Shown here one piece after another: positions 23,879-30,445 of a DNA stretch of 30,445 nt. Under the pieces are notes generated by a model, which was not told the DNA's origin, did not search any database, and worked only from the letters and a program-made list of their open reading frames with translations. This DNA comes from an uncultured Collinsella sp. (lineage in GTDB: Bacteria > Actinomycetota > Coriobacteriia > Coriobacteriales > Coriobacteriaceae): positions 1-30,445 of the forward strand of contig CAKUGF010000023.1 in assembly GCA_934654585.1 (NCBI GenBank). Reading direction: 5' to 3'. Position 1 is the first letter of the stretch; the number at the start of each line of letters is the position of its first letter. Position numbers and translations under genes: made by a program.

Positions 23879-25183
23879 CTAGCGTGCGCCAAATAGCTTG
23901 CGCGGACTGGCGCTCGCGCCGATTCGATCGGCCCCGGCGCCCGACATAAGCGCAAGATCTTCTTTCGTACGTACGCCACCCGAAGCCTTGACCTTTACGC
24001 GGCCACCAAGCTCCTGTGCAAACAGGTAGACGTCCTCCACTTGGGCACCAGCCGTACCAAAGCCCGTCGACGTCTTAATGAAGTCTGCGCCGGCAGCCTC
24101 GACGGCATGGCAAATTGGCTTTTTGGTCTCCTGCGCCAGGTAGCACGTTTCGACGATGACCTTGAGCGTCGCGTCCGGCACAGCCTCGCGCACGGCACGG
24201 ATATCATCCTCGATTGCCTGGTAATCGCGGGCCTTGACCATGCCCTGATCGATTACCATGTCGATTTCGGAGGCACCGTTGGCGTAGGCATCGGCAGCCT
24301 CGGCGGCCTTCGCGGCGCTCGTCATATAGCCGAGCGGGAAAGCGATGACCGTGGTGAGCGCAAGGTCGGGATAGGCCTTGTGCGCACGAGCGATATACGA
24401 GGGCGGAATGCAAGCGCTAGCGCAGCCGTACTCAAATGCCTCGGCACAAATAGCGTCAATCTGGTCCCACGTTGCGGTCGGCCTGAGCAGCGTATAGTCG
24501 ATGCGCGAGCAAAGGTCCTCGTCCGAAAGCTCCGCACCCGCCTTGGCGGCAATAGTGGCAACAGACGCGGGGTCGTCCAGATACTCATCGACCTTGGCCA
24601 AAAATCCCGGATAGTCAACGGCGTCGACGTTAGTCACATCGAGCTCGATCGTGTGACCCAGCTCAAACGTGTCGTAGCCGCGGTTCTTGATGCGATCGAC
24701 GAGGATATCCAAATCGACCAGATCGTCGCCCGTGCTACGGTCCTCGAGCACATCGCCCTTGTGATAATGCGTCACGATGTGCGCGAGGTGACGCGTCGGC
24801 TTAAGGTCGCGAGCACGGTAGCGCTTGCTGATCATAACGGGGTCCGCGACAAGGCGAATCGTGAGAACGCGGTAACCGTGCTTTTCGGCCAACTCGGCGA
24901 GCTTGTCGTGCTGCTTGGCAGAGAACGGATAGTCGCACATGATCTGCGGGCCGTCCTCCATAGCGGCATCAAGGCGACGGAACCACTCCTGGAGCGCATT
25001 CGCGTCGACCTGTGCCTTCTCCTCGGCGTTATTGAAACCGTACGTATCCCAAAACTCTTCCTTAACGTCATCAAGAGAGACACTCAGAAAGCTCTCGGAT
25101 GTATGGCGAGCCTTAATGCGATCCGCCATATCGGTTTTGCCCGTAGCCGGAGGTCCAGCAAGCAAAATCAGCGTCTTTTCCAT
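23879..25183 (-). CDS. deoC: P-loop kinase-deoxyribose-phosphate aldolase (DeoC) fusion
   Basis: 434 residues in one frame. Residues 1-190 form a P-loop kinase-like domain: LLAGPPATGKT with the Walker A at 10-17, Asp residues in SLDDV (36-40), CDYPFSAKQ (93-101) and a lid-like basic run RYRARDLKPTRH (121-132), as in small AAA_33/zeta-type kinases. Residues 215-434 are a class I aldolase of the DeoC family: IDYTLLRP, Asp308 in SEIDMVIDQG, Schiff-base Lys370 in DFIKTSTGF, Lys399 in KVKASGGVRT. All catalytic residues of DeoC are kept. DeoC splits 2-deoxyribose 5-phosphate into glyceraldehyde 3-phosphate and acetaldehyde. The kinase part could phosphorylate the aldolase substrate, but this is inferred from fusion only. 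The gene follows the TPR protein by 26 bp. Confidence 0.9.
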   Translation of the reverse strand: MEKTLILLAGPPATGKTDMADRIKARHTSESFLSVSLDDVKEEFWDTYGFNNAEEKAQVDANALQEWFRRLDAAMEDGPQIMCDYPFSAKQHDKLAELAEKHGYRVLTIRLVADPVMISKRYRARDLKPTRHLAHIVTHYHKGDVLEDRSTGDDLVDLDILVDRIKNRGYDTFELGHTIELDVTNVDAVDYPGFLAKVDEYLDDPASVATIAAKAGAELSDEDLCSRIDYTLLRPTATWDQIDAICAEAFEYGCASACIPPSYIARAHKAYPDLALTTVIAFPLGYMTSAAKAAEAADAYANGASEIDMVIDQGMVKARDYQAIEDDIRAVREAVPDATLKVIVETCYLAQETKKPICHAVEAAGADFIKTSTGFGTAGAQVEDVYLFAQELGGRVKVKASGGVRTKEDLALMSGAGADRIGASASPRKLFGAR

Positions 25184-25209
25184 ACCAGGAAACCCTTCTT
25201 ACAACCAGA

Positions 25210-25602
25210 TTATTTGCCACGGAGCTGGTCTTTGGAGATGGCAAGCATCTCGGTGACCTTGTCCATGTAGAACTTAATGGCCTCATCGTCTTTTGCCTGG
25301 GCGGCAGCCGCACGCTTCTTGTTGTACAGCTTGACCAGAGCCGCAGACGCCTTGCCCATCGTGCGATTGGCCTCCAGGCTCTGCTCATAGGCCTCGACGG
25401 CCTCGTCAACCATGTTGGCGTCGGCATACAGCTTGCCGATCTCGTTTAGAACGTTCGCGGCGGCAACGCCCTCCTTGCCCTCGAGCTCGGAACGCTTTGC
25501 CTCAACGGCAGCAAGAACGGCATCCCGATCAAGGGCAGGCGCGGTCTCGGCTGCAGCGGAGGCCACCTTCTCCTTTTTCTTGCCAAATCCAAACAAACCC
25601 AT
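25210..25602 (-). CDS. Small TPR-like protein in the PTS cluster
   Basis: 130 residues; the ATG at 25600-25602 follows GGAGG. The start MGLFGFGKKKEK is basic, then a low-complexity Ala/Glu stretch (about 14-24) leads to helices that resemble two TPR hairpins: VAAANVLNEIGKLYADANMV-DEAVEAYEQSLEANR and ASAALVKLYNKKRAAAAQAKD-DEAIKFYMDKVTEML. No enzyme motif is visible. It lies between PTS IIC and the kinase-aldolase gene, so it may scaffold these proteins or tie them to the membrane, but the role is unknown. Confidence 0.8.
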   Translation of the reverse strand: MGLFGFGKKKEKVASAAAETAPALDRDAVLAAVEAKRSELEGKEGVAAANVLNEIGKLYADANMVDEAVEAYEQSLEANRTMGKASAALVKLYNKKRAAAAQAKDDEAIKFYMDKVTEMLAISKDQLRGK

Positions 25603-25631
25603 TGGTAACCTCCACTAGCAGTAATAAGCGA

Positions 25632-25677
25632 AGGGGGTTGTTCCCCTGCCGGGGACCAGGCACAGGAACAACCCCCT
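25632..25677. other. Intercistronic hairpin between IIC and the TPR gene
   Basis: AGGGGGTTGTTCC and its complement GGAACAACCCCCT (13 bp, perfect) enclose a 20-base loop that contains CCCC-TGCC-GGGG. There is no T run on the minus strand, so it is more likely an mRNA processing or stability element than a terminator. Confidence 0.65.
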
Positions 25678-25717
25678 AAAGAAAGACTTGGACCTTCGTC
25701 AGGCGCTACAAGAACCC

Positions 25718-27025
25718 TTATGCGATACCAAAGATGCTGAGGATGGACTTGACAGCCATGAAGAAGAAGCCGGTGACGACGGTGTCGACGTCGGTGCAGG
25801 TCATGTTCACGAAGCCGATCTGAGCGAGCATCGGGGACAGGAGCGCAGGCAGGATCATGATGAAGATGCCGTGGAAGATGCAGCCGATGATGGCGCCGCG
25901 ACGACCGTCGATAGCGTTGCCGAAGATACCTGCGGTACCACCGGCGAAGAAGTTGGACATGACGCCGGGGATGACGAGGGTGCCCATGAAGCCGGTGATG
26001 GCCATGCCGATCAGCGAGCCGAGCGTGGTGAACACGAAGCCGAAGATAACGGCGTTAGGGGCATAGGTGAACAGAACGGGGCAGTCCAGAGCGGGGCGCG
26101 CATCGGGAACGAGCTTCATCGAAATGCCCTGGAAGGCAGGGACGAGCTCGGCAAGCAGCAGACGGACGCCGGCGAGCAGGACGTACAGGCCAACGACGAA
26201 CTGCATGGCCTGGAGGAAAGCGTAGACCATGTAGTTGGTGGCGCCGCAGTAATCAGCAGCGGCAGCGGGACCAGCGAAGGCAGCGACGACCAGGTAGAAA
26301 ATGATCATGACCAGGCCGACAGCGGCGTAGGTGTCCTGAAGGAAGGACAGGGACTGCGGAATCTCCAGATCCTCAGTGGACTTGGACTCCTTGCCACCAG
26401 CGAGCTTCTTGGTGATGCTTGCGACAAGGGCGGTGAACATATAGCCAAAGGTGCAGAAGTGACCAAGGGCGATGTCATCGGAATCGGTAATCTTACGGAC
26501 GACGGGCTGAGCGAAGGCAGGCATGAGGGTAGCGAAGGCGCCACCGACGATGGAGCTGACGACGATCAGGGGGATACCGCGAAGGCCGCAGAAGAAAGCG
26601 AACACGACGCAGAGCGTAGACTCCCACAGAAGAGCCTGGCCGGTCAGGAACACGTACTTAAACTTGGTGAAACGAGCGAGGATGATGTTCACCACGAAGA
26701 TGCCGGCGAGGCAGATGGCAATCTCGGAGCCAAGGCCCAGATCGGTCATGGCCTGACCGTTGATGCCCTCGATGGAGGCGACGACGGCCGTCATGCCGTT
26801 GAAGCCGAAGGCAGAGTTGAACATATCGCCAAAGTAGGCCAGAGAACCCTGCATGACGCTCGAGCCGGCAGCCAGAACAAGGAAGCCGAGCATCGTCTTA
26901 AACGTGCCGAGCAGCACGTCGTTGGCCGGCTTCTTCTGAAGCACGAGGCCCAGGCAAGCGACGAGGCCGATGACGACGGCGGCCTGCGTCAGGATGTTAT
27001 TGATAATAAACTCAAGAACAGCCAT
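25718..27025 (-). CDS. PTS IIC subunit, ascorbate (UlaA/SgaT) family
   Basis: 435 residues from the ATG at 27023-27025, eight bases after AAGGGG; a GTG three codons earlier is less likely. It has about 10 membrane helices, with the UlaA-like features LLGTFKTMLGFLVLAAGS near the N-terminus, FTYAPNAVIFGFVFTTLGSL and GRRGAIIGCIFHGIFIMILPA near the C-terminus. IIC binds sugar, moves it across the membrane and lets IIB phosphorylate it. UlaA relatives carry ascorbate but also other substrates, so the sugar is open. Ascorbate-pathway enzymes (UlaD, UlaE, UlaF, UlaG) are not present next to it; the neighbours are aldolases, which argues against ascorbate. Confidence 0.9.
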   Translation of the reverse strand: MAVLEFIINNILTQAAVVIGLVACLGLVLQKKPANDVLLGTFKTMLGFLVLAAGSSVMQGSLAYFGDMFNSAFGFNGMTAVVASIEGINGQAMTDLGLGSEIAICLAGIFVVNIILARFTKFKYVFLTGQALLWESTLCVVFAFFCGLRGIPLIVVSSIVGGAFATLMPAFAQPVVRKITDSDDIALGHFCTFGYMFTALVASITKKLAGGKESKSTEDLEIPQSLSFLQDTYAAVGLVMIIFYLVVAAFAGPAAAADYCGATNYMVYAFLQAMQFVVGLYVLLAGVRLLLAELVPAFQGISMKLVPDARPALDCPVLFTYAPNAVIFGFVFTTLGSLIGMAITGFMGTLVIPGVMSNFFAGGTAGIFGNAIDGRRGAIIGCIFHGIFIMILPALLSPMLAQIGFVNMTCTDVDTVVTGFFFMAVKSILSIFGIA

Positions 27026-27079
27026 GTTGTACACCCCTTTTTCTCATGTACATTTCTATCAATCTAGGTGAATAGACCC

Positions 27080-27379
27080 TTACTCCAGGACGCCCATCTC
27101 CTTGAGCACCGGGGTCAGCTTCTCCTCGATTTCCTTCTTATCGACAAGGCGCTTGAGGAACACACAGGGAAGACCGGTGTTGTAGCTCTCGATCTGCGTC
27201 TTGAAGTTCTCGGCGGCAACGATCATGTCAAAGCCCTTCGAAGCGCCCGCGGCGCTGGAAACGCTGTCGTGGTCCATCTTGCACTGAACCCCGAGCTTCT
27301 TCATGACCTGCTCAATAGCCATCTGGCAGGCAAAGCTGCTTCCAAGACCATTGCCGCAGCAGCACAAAATCTTGACCAT
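27080..27379 (-). CDS. PTS IIB subunit, ascorbate/lactose-type
   Basis: 99 residues from the ATG at 27377-27379, 7 bases after AAGGA; an ATG two codons earlier is too close to it. The P-loop ILCCCGNGLGSSFACQM holds phospho-acceptor Cys8, as in UlaB. It passes phosphate from the IIA protein to sugar bound by IIC. Gene order IIA-IIB-IIC with separate polypeptides is typical of this family. The spacing to IIC is 54 bp. Confidence 0.9.
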   Translation of the reverse strand: MVKILCCCGNGLGSSFACQMAIEQVMKKLGVQCKMDHDSVSSAAGASKGFDMIVAAENFKTQIESYNTGLPCVFLKRLVDKKEIEEKLTPVLKEMGVLE

Positions 27380-27397
27380 GTCCATTTCCTTTCTTTT

Positions 27398-27455
27398 TTG
27401 GGGCCTTCGCCCCAACCTCGGGATTGATGCGGGCCAACCGTTCGATTTGCCCGCA
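27398..27455. other. Two hairpins between IIA and IIB
   Basis: TTGGGGC and GCCCCAA (27398-27415, 4-base loop) form a very stable stem, and TGCGGGC with GCCCGCA (27428-27455) a second. On the minus strand neither is followed by T, so they are probably mRNA stability or segment-specific expression elements in the PTS message. Confidence 0.5.
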
Positions 27456-27469
27456 CCATGCGGTGTTGT

Positions 27470-27919
27470 CTACGCCGCCACGCCCGTAAATGCCTGATAA
27501 ATCTCGTCGGCATCATCAGAAGCGACGATCTGTGCAATCTTGTCCTCATCCATAAAGATGCCAGCAAGCACCTGCATGGCCTCGATATGCGAATTGGAAT
27601 CCTCGGCAGCAAGCGCAACCAAAAGGCGAACATCAAAGCTGTCTTCCGAAAACCTAACGGGCTTCTTTAGAACCGTCACGGCAAGCTGACCCTTAATGCA
27701 GCCGTCCTCGGGGCGACCGTGAATCAGCGCGACGTCTTCGGTGAGCACGTAGTAGGGACCCATCTCGTTCGTGGCGCGGATAATCTCGTCCGCATAGCGG
27801 TCCTCGACGTAACCGCCCTCGTTGAGCGGGGCGATGGCGAGCTTGATCGCGTCCTGCCAAGTGTCGACAGAATCGGCGAGGCGAACGTTTTCGCGCTTAA
27901 GCATCTCCGTAATCTGCAT
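27470..27919 (-). CDS. PTS IIA subunit, fructose/mannitol-ascorbate type
   Basis: 149 residues. The phospho-accepting His67 lies in YYVLTEDVALIHGRPEDG, the signature of the EIIA-2 fold, and VRLLVALAAEDSNSHIEAMQ is also typical. It receives phosphate from HPr and passes it to Cys8 of the IIB gene product next to it. The ribosome-binding site GAGGCGG lies before the ATG at 27917-27919. It is 15 bp downstream of the aldolase gene. Confidence 0.92.
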   Translation of the reverse strand: MQITEMLKRENVRLADSVDTWQDAIKLAIAPLNEGGYVEDRYADEIIRATNEMGPYYVLTEDVALIHGRPEDGCIKGQLAVTVLKKPVRFSEDSFDVRLLVALAAEDSNSHIEAMQVLAGIFMDEDKIAQIVASDDADEIYQAFTGVAA

Positions 27920-27934
27920 CGGTCCGCCTCGTCC

Positions 27935-28786
27935 CTAAGCGACGATGTTCTTGAACAGGCTGATGCGGTGCTCGACGACCTCTTCGACGGCCTTCTGGGC
28001 AGGCATAACCATGTTACGGTTGGAAGCGTTCTCCTTGAGCTCGTCATAGCACTGCTTGGAAGTCTTGTTCCAGTTGACGAGCAGGTCGGTGCCGACATTG
28101 AACTTACGGATGCCCAGGTCGATGACATGGCGGACGTCCTCGTCCTTAACGCCGGTGCCGCCGTGGATAACCAGGGGGAAACCGTTCACGGCATCGCGGA
28201 TCTTCTCGAGCTGATCGAAGGAAATGTTGGTCTTGGACTTGTACTGGCCGTGGTTGGTACCGATAGCAACGGCGAGCGCGTCGATGCCAGTCTTCTCGAT
28301 AAACTCAACAGCCTGCTCGGGGTCGGTGTAGCGCACATCGGCATCGGCCACGGCGACGCCGTCCTCGGTACCGCCAACGGTGCCGAGCTCGGCCTCGACA
28401 GAAGCGCCATGAGCCTGAGCCATCTCGACGATGCGCTTGGTGCCAAGGATGTTCTCCTTGAAGGGAAGCGCGGAACCGTCGAACATCACCGAGCTGTAAC
28501 CAGCTTCGAGAGCCTTGCGGATCTCGTCGAAGTTCTTGGCGTGATCAAGGTGAAGAACGACGTTCACGCCGTACTCCTCGGCCATGGACTCGCACACGGC
28601 AACCAGGTTGCGATGACCAACGTAGCTAGCGGTGCCCTCGGAGGTCTGGATAATCACGGGGGTGTGCAGGCGAGCTGCGACGCGGATGATCGACGGGCAC
28701 ATCTCGAGGTTGTGAGTGTTGAAAGCGCCAACGGCCATGTTGAGCTGGTTGGCCTCTGCCAGGACTTCACGCAGGGTTACGTACAT
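27935..28786 (-). CDS. fba: Class II ketose-bisphosphate aldolase
   Basis: 283 residues; the ATG at 28784-28786 follows CAGGAGG. A zinc-dependent aldolase of the FbaA/GatY/KbaY family: VLHLDHAKNF (Asp81 base, His82 zinc ligand), EAELGTVGGTEDG with Glu ligand, AIGTNHGQYK (His179) and LVIHGGTGV (His208), then FNVGTDLL for phosphate binding. It cleaves a ketose bisphosphate into dihydroxyacetone phosphate and an aldehyde phosphate. GatY-like enzymes act on tagatose or fructose 1,6-bisphosphate. It is the first gene of the PTS cluster, so the imported sugar is likely to be processed to its substrate. The sugar specificity is not readable here. Confidence 0.93.
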   Translation of the reverse strand: MYVTLREVLAEANQLNMAVGAFNTHNLEMCPSIIRVAARLHTPVIIQTSEGTASYVGHRNLVAVCESMAEEYGVNVVLHLDHAKNFDEIRKALEAGYSSVMFDGSALPFKENILGTKRIVEMAQAHGASVEAELGTVGGTEDGVAVADADVRYTDPEQAVEFIEKTGIDALAVAIGTNHGQYKSKTNISFDQLEKIRDAVNGFPLVIHGGTGVKDEDVRHVIDLGIRKFNVGTDLLVNWNKTSKQCYDELKENASNRNMVMPAQKAVEEVVEHRISLFKNIVA

Positions 28787-28880
28787 AGTGTTTGCCTCCT
28801 GTTGTCTCCACTGGATGTATCAAGTGGCGACCGCACAGGGGGTGCCGGTCGCCGTCCTTGATCGACAACAAGGTTATCAC
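28787..28880. other. Leader region of the PTS cluster
   Basis: Part of a 642-bp gap (28787-29428). It contains the ribosome-binding site of the aldolase gene. No leader peptide is evident, and no -10/-35 pair stands out, though TGTGATAAC (minus strand, about 28873-28881) resembles an extended -10. Confidence 0.3.
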
Positions 28881-28920
28881 AAACGTCCGTATATTCGGTT
28901 ATACGAATGATATTTCGTTT
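28881..28920. promoter_or_regulatory. Overlapping palindromes, candidate operator of the GntR regulator
   Basis: Three overlapping inverted repeats occur in 40 bp: CGTATA-6-TATACG (28888-28905), ATTCG-6-CGAAT (28893-28908) and ACGAA-6-TTCGT (28903-28918), all with a 6-base spacer, enclosed by AAACG and CGTTT. Local AT content is high compared with the surroundings. They lie about 100 bp before the first gene of the PTS cluster and are candidate sites for the GntR/UTRA protein. Confidence 0.5.
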
Positions 28921-28978
28921 GAATCGTCCTCTGCAGACCGTTCGCCGGCCAATTTCGACCGTTTGCCCGCAACCAAAT

Positions 28979-29007
28979 AGGGCGCCCGCAACCTATGCGG
29001 GTGCCCT
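28979..29007. terminator. Hairpin between the tandem array and the PTS leader
   Basis: AGGGCGCCCGCA pairs with TGCGGGTGCCCT (12 bp, one G-T) around a 5-base loop. On the minus strand it is followed by ATTTGGTT, so it could end transcripts arriving from the isomerase-type gene, but the T tail is poor. Confidence 0.45.
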
Positions 29008-29111
29008 TGTCTGGTCAGACGCCTCGAAATAAGACGACATGTCCGTTTTAGATAAACGAGCGTTGATGGCGATGGAATTCTGCCATGATTTTGCGCCGAG
29101 CTTATTCATTG

Positions 29112-29401
29112 AAGCCTCTGGCGGAAAGTCCAGCCCAGAATAGACGCTCAGAATGGGACAGACTTTCCGCTTGAAGTCCCAGCCGGAAAGCCTATCCCGG
29201 AATGAGCCTCCAGAGTGGGACACACTTTCCGCATGAGACCCCATCCGGAAAGTGCGTCCCATTCCAAGCCCAAATTCCGGGACGCACTTTCCGCTGAGGA
29301 CCTCAACCGGAAACGGCGTCCCATTCTGGACTGCAATTCTGGGACGCAGTTTCCGCCAGATGTCTCAACCGGAAACCGCACCCCGTTTCCAGCCACGACT
29401 G
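29112..29401. repeat. 62-bp palindromic tandem repeat array
   Basis: Four full units begin at 29154, 29216, 29278 and 29340, each exactly 62 bp, preceded by a half unit from about 29123. Each unit has GGGAC-ACTTTCCGC in one half and CCGGAAA-GTCCC in the other, so GGGACGCACTTTCCG of one unit is the exact complement of CGGAAAGTGCGTCCC of another. The units differ from each other at about a quarter of positions. No gene is credible in the array. Confidence 0.85.
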
Positions 29402-29428
29402 AAACGCCAGCTCGGCGCCCCGTCTCGC

Positions 29429-30265
29429 CTAGGCGCCAGTCGCGCGTCGATACTCCGCCATGACCTGGGCATCGGCTGCCGCGGGATCGGCGAAATAGCG
29501 CCCGTCATACGTCTCTGCCGAAACCACGCCGCGATAGCCACGCGCCACCAGCCTATCCAAATCGGCCCGCATATCGCGGTCGCCGTCGCCCCAGGCAAGA
29601 TGCGTGGTGCCATCTGCCGCAACATCGACAAAATGCACGTGGGCAACGTCATCGCCGAGCGCATCGAAATAATCGTCGATGGTATCCCCCGCCACCGCCA
29701 TGGCGCCCATATCAAGGCACGCCTTGAGCGCCGGATGCCCAACCGCGTCAATCATGCGCTTGGTATCGGCCGCCGAGTTCACGATCATCGACTCAACCGG
29801 CTGCAGGGCCTCAAGCACCAGCCGCACGCCGCGCTCACCCGCATGCTCGGCAATCGACCGCAGCATCGAGGCGCTACGCCCCCACGCGTCCTCGATCGGC
29901 TCATTCAAAAACGCCCAGCCGCTCGAAACCATAACCTGCTCGGCCCCAAGCTCCGCCGCGATATCCACAACATTCTTAAAGTACGCGAGCGTACGGGCAC
30001 GCGACTCCTCCCCGCGGGCCGCGATATTCCACGGCTTGGGGTTATTCTGCTCGGGGCAAATTCCGACAATCCGGACTCCATACCGCTGCGAAAGCTCCCT
30101 CACCTGCTCGAGCGAATCGTAGCCATGGCAATCGACATACAGGTGCATCGCCCCCGTCCAAAGCTCGCAGCACGTGTAGCCCGATGCCGCCGCCGAGGAG
30201 AAGAATTCCTCCAGGTCAAAATAACGATGACTGATATTCATAACAGCAAGCTGGGGGTAGCTCAT
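29429..30265 (-). CDS. Sugar phosphate isomerase/epimerase-type TIM-barrel protein
   Basis: 278 residues from the ATG at 30263-30265, preceded by GGAGAG. It belongs to the xylose-isomerase-like AP endonuclease family 2 barrel: SSAAASGYTCCELWTG, RYGVRIVGICPEQN, GAEQVMVSSGWAFLNEP, RLVLEALQPVESMIVN, ACLDMGAMAVAG, VAHVHFVDV and GVVSAETY. The Glu, Asp, His and Glu residues in LEAL, LDMGA, VHFVD and SAETY are the usual metal ligands. Enzymes of this type isomerise or epimerise free sugars, inositols or hydroxypyruvate. It lies before the PTS cluster on the same strand, but 642 bp and a tandem array separate them. It follows the gene at the right edge by 72 bp. Confidence 0.85.
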   Translation of the reverse strand: MSYPQLAVMNISHRYFDLEEFFSSAAASGYTCCELWTGAMHLYVDCHGYDSLEQVRELSQRYGVRIVGICPEQNNPKPWNIAARGEESRARTLAYFKNVVDIAAELGAEQVMVSSGWAFLNEPIEDAWGRSASMLRSIAEHAGERGVRLVLEALQPVESMIVNSAADTKRMIDAVGHPALKACLDMGAMAVAGDTIDDYFDALGDDVAHVHFVDVAADGTTHLAWGDGDRDMRADLDRLVARGYRGVVSAETYDGRYFADPAAADAQVMAEYRRATGA

Positions 30266-30286
30266 ATTACTCTCCAACGGAATCGA

Positions 30287-30314
30287 GGCCCCGCTCCGTA
30301 TGGGAGCAGGGCCC
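30287..30314. other. Intergenic hairpin
   Basis: GGCCCCGCTCC and GGGAGCAGGGCC pair imperfectly around a short loop in the 72-bp spacer between the right-edge gene and the isomerase-type gene. No T run follows. Confidence 0.35.
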
Positions 30315-30337
30315 AATCAAAATGACGCTATTCGCTC

Positions 30338-30445
30338 TTAGTAGTCGAACTGGTGATAGTAGCGACGGTAGTTGAGGTTGTGCTTGGTGACCGTCTCGTA
30401 GTAGGCGGCGAGTCGATCGGTGACCAGCGAGGACAGGATCCACGG
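30338..30445 (-). CDS. C-terminus of an unidentified protein (5' end outside window)
   Basis: The minus strand has an open frame running off the right edge and ending at the TAA at 30338-30340. The visible 35 residues include WILSSLVTDRLAAYYETV and end in RRYYHQFDY. The aromatic, polar end is not one I recognise. It is on the same strand as the isomerase-type gene and 72 bp before it, so it may be part of the same unit. Confidence 0.6.
   Translation of the reverse strand, partial: PWILSSLVTDRLAAYYETVTKHNLNYRRYYHQFDY

Noticed and set aside
25688..27067. Plus-strand 459-codon frame opposite PTS IIC
   Set aside because: The translation is an acidic Glu/Asp/Gly-rich sequence with no fold-like pattern, as expected from the complement of membrane-helix codons; the minus-strand IIC is unmistakable.
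25718..27919. Straight assignment of the PTS as the ascorbate transporter UlaABC
   Set aside because: Family similarity is clear but no ascorbate catabolic gene is in the cluster; the aldolases and kinase-DeoC suggest another substrate.
29112..29401. CRISPR array
   Set aside because: The 62-bp units are contiguous, without unique spacers between conserved repeats, units are diverged and no cas gene is nearby.

Overview
The window is a stretch of GC-rich chromosome with dense, mostly leaderless-looking gene packing. Gene content and sequence style (separate hisI and hisE, imidazoleglycerol-phosphate dehydratase without a phosphatase domain, HisZ joined to a short HisG, many intergenic hairpins with motifs such as GTGCCTGTCCCC) suggest an actinobacterium of the class Coriobacteriia, probably Collinsella or a close relative. 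That assignment is an inference from recall; no search was run.

Layout. Positions 1-5 kb: the 3' end of gluQ, a metallophosphoesterase, a small two-helix membrane protein, then a plus-strand group of a UBA/DUF4342 membrane protein, an OmpR-type response regulator and its histidine kinase. Two copies of a long palindromic repeat (1690-1865 and 4717-4900) flank this group. Positions 5-7 kb: a small minus-strand pair (VOC protein and a lone galactitol-type PTS IIB), a membrane-anchored repeat protein, and tRNA-Leu(UAA) followed by an element that carries an inverted copy of the tRNA T-arm. Positions 6.9-12.4 kb, minus strand: Ppx/GppA phosphatase, an FtsB/DivIC-like protein, enolase, then MazG, YfcE-type phosphodiesterase and a stand-alone LarC C-terminal domain.

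Positions 12.6-21.8 kb hold histidine biosynthesis. A PHP-type histidinol-phosphatase lies on the plus strand. Converging on it is the minus-strand operon hisZG-hisD-hisC-hisB-hisH-hisA-hisF-hisI-hisE. Together they encode every dedicated step from PRPP and ATP to histidine. The first gene is a HisZ-HisG fusion. Three hairpin or palindromic elements interrupt the operon or its leader.

Positions 22.1-28.8 kb hold a minus-strand carbohydrate cluster read in the order class II ketose-bisphosphate aldolase, PTS IIA, IIB and IIC (ascorbate/UlaA-type), a small TPR protein, a P-loop kinase fused to deoxyribose-phosphate aldolase (DeoC), a GntR/UTRA regulator and a short transaldolase. This is the best candidate in the window for an undescribed pathway: the enzyme set matches neither the standard ascorbate nor the standard deoxyribose route. 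The cluster is preceded by palindromes that could be regulator sites. Next come a 62-bp palindromic tandem array, a sugar-phosphate isomerase/epimerase-type TIM barrel, and the 3' end of an unidentified gene at the right edge.
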